Assembly: GCA_002385605.1 (NCBI GenBank)
Contig: DGDU01000032.1
Span: 24,337 to 38,988, forward strand
Length of the DNA stretch: 14,652 nt
Direction of reading: 5' to 3'
Source of the DNA: Christensenella sp. UBA3944
Lineage (GTDB): Bacteria > Bacillota > Clostridia > Christensenellales > DTU072
In this document: positions 13,262-14,652 of the stretch, in pieces
How the letters are laid out: each line of letters begins with the position of its first letter
How positions within the stretch are numbered: position 1 is the first letter of the stretch
Notes under the pieces: generated by a model
Databases searched by the model: none
The model's input: the letters and a program-made list of their open reading frames with translations, nothing else
What the model was told of the DNA's origin: nothing
Program-made: the position numbers and the translations under genes

Positions 13262-13289
13262 CTATCGAAATCTCATACAGTTTCGCGCT

Positions 13290-13318
13290 AAGGTTAAGGC
13301 CTGCCTTAACCTTTTTTT
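13290..13318 (+). terminator. Strong intrinsic terminator after the 51-aa gene
   Basis: A perfect 10-bp stem AAGGTTAAGG / CCTTAACCTT (13290-13299 with 13304-13313), loop CCTG, and a run of seven T (13312-13318). It separates the small gene from the release-factor-like gene. Confidence 0.9.
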
Positions 13319-13328
13319 GTGTGCCGGC

Positions 13329-13357
13329 TTTACAGGGGATTGGTTTTACATTAGAAT
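13329..13357 (+). promoter_or_regulatory. Sigma-A promoter of the release-factor-like gene
   Basis: TTTACA (13329-13334), 17-bp spacer, TAGAAT (13352-13357). The expected start, 6-8 nt after the -10 box, falls at 13363-13365, on the ATG at 13364. The transcript may be leaderless. Confidence 0.65.
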
Positions 13358-13363
13358 AAGGAT

Positions 13364-14374
13364 ATGGTTGCAAACAGGTTGCTGAAGACAACAGCGGGCA
13401 TACAGAAAAGATTCGAAGAACTCGAGAGGCTTATTGCCGCCCCCGAGATAATCGCCGACAACAACCTTTACAGAAGGCTTGTCCTTGAGCGGGCGTCTTT
13501 GGAAGAAGCCGCCCTTTGCCGCAAGGAGTTGGAGCAAGCTGTGTATGAGCTGGAAACTCTTAAAATCCCAAGCACAAATGACGCCGAATTAAAAAACCTG
13601 ATAAACGCCGAGATTAAGAGGCTGGAAGCGACAATAGGCGAACTGTCCCAAAACCTCAAAGGGCTGGTTGCCGAAATGATAAAGGCCGAGGGAAGCGTCA
13701 CCTTAGAGATACGGGGCGAAGGCGAGGCCGCGGCTTTGTTTGCGGCAAGGCTTTTGGGATTCTACCGCGCTTTGGCGGATTGCCGTGGCTATATTATCGG
13801 GGAGCAAAGGCTGTTTGCCGAGAGCTCCGAGGGCGCAAAAGGCGGGGCAATCACTTTGTCGGGCGCGGGGGCGTACGAGGCTCTTAAATACGAAAACGGC
13901 ATACATAAGGCTGTGGGAATAAACGCAGGGGCGACAGTTATAGCTTTAAAAAGCGAGCCCCGGAAATCGGTTGAAATAAGCGATAAAGACTTAAGGATAG
14001 ATTTATTCCATTCGGGAGGCGCTGGCGGACAGAATGTAAACAAGGTAGAAACCGCCGTACGCATAACCCATCTGCCCACAGGGGTTGTTGTAACCTGCCA
14101 GGACGAGCGCTCGCAGCTAAAAAACAAGGAGCGCGCGCTTGAAACCCTGCGCGAAAGGCTGGAGGAGCTTAACAAAAAGCAAAGCGAGGTTTCTTACGCA
14201 AAGCGAAAAAAGGAGGCGCTCTCGGCGGCAAAAAAGGCGGGTAGGATAAGAATTTATGATTTTTCATGCGGCATAATTACGGACAGCCGCTCGGGTATTT
14301 CAATAACGGTTGAGGATGCCGAAAGGGGCGGGATAGCCGATTTGTGCGGGCATTTGCCCCTAACCGATAATTAA
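13364..14374 (+). CDS. Release-factor-like protein with GGQ but no codon-reading loop
   Basis: A 336-residue class I release factor homologue, shorter than RF1 (about 355-360). An N-terminal helical, coiled-coil-like region (about 1-100) is followed by a PCRF-type domain and the RF-1 domain with GGAGGQNVNKVETAVRITH, GGQ at 221-223, and QDERSQLKNK. GGQ catalyses peptide release in the ribosomal A site. In RF1 the segment after the His equivalent to H181 holds the PxT loop that reads UAA/UAG; here about nine residues are missing and no PxT (or SPF of RF2) remains. The GTGGDEA motif is reduced to RGEGEAAALFA (from R117), and the C-terminal YNFPQxRVTDHR is degenerate (YDFSCGIITDSR). This suggests a rescue-type factor, not RF1. 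prmC, the usual RF methyltransferase partner of prfA, is not adjacent. The ATG has AAGGA only 1 nt upstream. Confidence 0.85.
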   Translation: MVANRLLKTTAGIQKRFEELERLIAAPEIIADNNLYRRLVLERASLEEAALCRKELEQAVYELETLKIPSTNDAELKNLINAEIKRLEATIGELSQNLKGLVAEMIKAEGSVTLEIRGEGEAAALFAARLLGFYRALADCRGYIIGEQRLFAESSEGAKGGAITLSGAGAYEALKYENGIHKAVGINAGATVIALKSEPRKSVEISDKDLRIDLFHSGGAGGQNVNKVETAVRITHLPTGVVVTCQDERSQLKNKERALETLRERLEELNKKQSEVSYAKRKKEALSAAKKAGRIRIYDFSCGIITDSRSGISITVEDAERGGIADLCGHLPLTDN

Positions 14375-14404
14375 TCTCTTTAAAAAATTTATCCTCGCAA
14401 ATAA

Positions 14405-14435
14405 AAAGGCGCCCCTCAATACACGAAGCGCCTTT
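14405..14435. terminator. Terminator between the convergent release-factor-like gene and pntB
   Basis: AAAGGCGC (14405-14412) pairs with GCGCCTTT (14428-14435) around a 15-nt loop. On the minus strand it is followed by TTTTTATTT, so it mainly terminates pntB; on the plus strand the T run is only TTT. Confidence 0.7.
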
Positions 14436-14451
14436 AAAACAAAGGGGTGAT

Positions 14452-14652
14452 TTAAATTTTCTCTATTACGCTTTGCAAGGTGTCGGCGGCGTTGCCGAGA
14501 TAGAGGTGTACGCCCTCTTTGCGGGTATAAATGGGGTTATCTACCCCGGCGTAACCCGGTTTTGTATCATAGTTGAATATAAATATCTCCTTGCACTTAT
14601 CGACATTAAGGATAGGCATACCGTAAATGGGGGTGCCTTCGGCTTCCCTCGC
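14452..14652 (-). CDS. pntB: NAD(P) transhydrogenase subunit beta PntB, C-terminal end only
   Basis: Only the last 66 residues are inside the window; the 5' part lies beyond 14652 and the stop codon TAA is at 14454-14452. The piece contains GTPIYGMPILNVDKCKEIFIF and GYAGVDNPIY, the conserved NADP(H)-binding (domain III) end of PntB, where GMPILNVD follows the bound nucleotide phosphates. The subunit forms, with PntA, a membrane complex that exchanges hydride between NADH and NADP+ driven by the proton gradient. The C-terminus ends normally, with a hairpin terminator behind it. Whether pntA is upstream cannot be seen. Confidence 0.92.
   Translation of the reverse strand, partial: AREAEGTPIYGMPILNVDKCKEIFIFNYDTKPGYAGVDNPIYTRKEGVHLYLGNAADTLQSVIEKI

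Noticed and set aside
13068..13385. Plus-strand 105-aa frame over the 51-aa gene
   Set aside because: It reads through the strong terminator and into the next promoter and has no ribosome binding site; the 51-aa frame has all the signals.
13364..14374. Annotating this gene simply as prfA (RF1)
   Set aside because: The PxT codon-reading segment is missing and other RF1 hallmarks are degenerate, so a plain RF1 label would mislead.
1..14652. Mobile elements, CRISPR arrays, tRNA or rRNA genes
   Set aside because: No transposase, terminal repeats, repeat-spacer pattern or RNA gene core was seen on either strand.

Overview
The window looks like a piece of a Bacillota (Firmicutes) chromosome, most likely from the class Clostridia. 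Genes are tightly packed and mostly preceded by strong AGGAGG-type ribosome binding sites. Several sigma-A promoters have textbook 17-bp spacers. htpG carries a CIRCE operator, and a walJ...rlmH block recalls the Bacillus wal locus. All three stop codons (TAA, TAG, TGA) appear to be used. No rRNA, tRNA, insertion sequence or CRISPR array was seen. Assignment below class level is not possible from this sequence alone.

Layout. (1) 1-464, minus strand: two tandem paralogous zinc-ribbon membrane proteins; the upstream one has no recognisable start codon and the downstream one runs off the window edge. (2) 647-1681, plus: a DUF2804 protein with its own promoter, followed by terminators shared with the convergent htpG gene. 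(3) 1766-3625, minus: htpG (Hsp90), with a CIRCE site next to its promoter. (4) 3946-4296: a holin-like small membrane protein with a long leader. (5) 4442-5242: zupT, a ZIP-family metal transporter. (6) 5474-9706: a gene string of Dabb-domain protein, phosphoribosyltransferase, walJ, two tandem CPBP membrane proteases and rlmH. (7) 9731-11586: M14 carboxypeptidase, tadA and pth, overlapping or abutting. (8) 11627-13067: a zinc-dependent phospholipase C-like protein and thpR. (9) 13106-13261: a 51-aa basic protein that falls outside the usual ORF length cut-offs, behind a perfect hairpin that buries its ribosome binding site, followed by a strong terminator. (10) 13364-14374: a release-factor-like protein. 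(11) 14452-14652, minus: the C-terminal end of the transhydrogenase beta subunit (pntB).

The most striking item is the protein at 13364-14374. It keeps the GGQ peptidyl-tRNA hydrolysis motif of class I release factors, but the segment holding the RF1 codon-reading PxT loop is missing and other hallmark motifs are degenerate. It therefore looks like a codon-independent peptide-release or ribosome-rescue factor rather than an ordinary RF1. It lies within a few kilobases of four other genes of RNA or ribosome maintenance (rlmH, tadA, pth, thpR). Its promoter places the predicted transcript start almost exactly on the ATG, which suggests a leaderless mRNA.

Other points of interest are walJ and rlmH separated by two CPBP proteases where Bacillus has an HtrA-type protease, an isolated holin-like gene, and a Pth with an apparent Asn-to-Lys change at a substrate-binding position.
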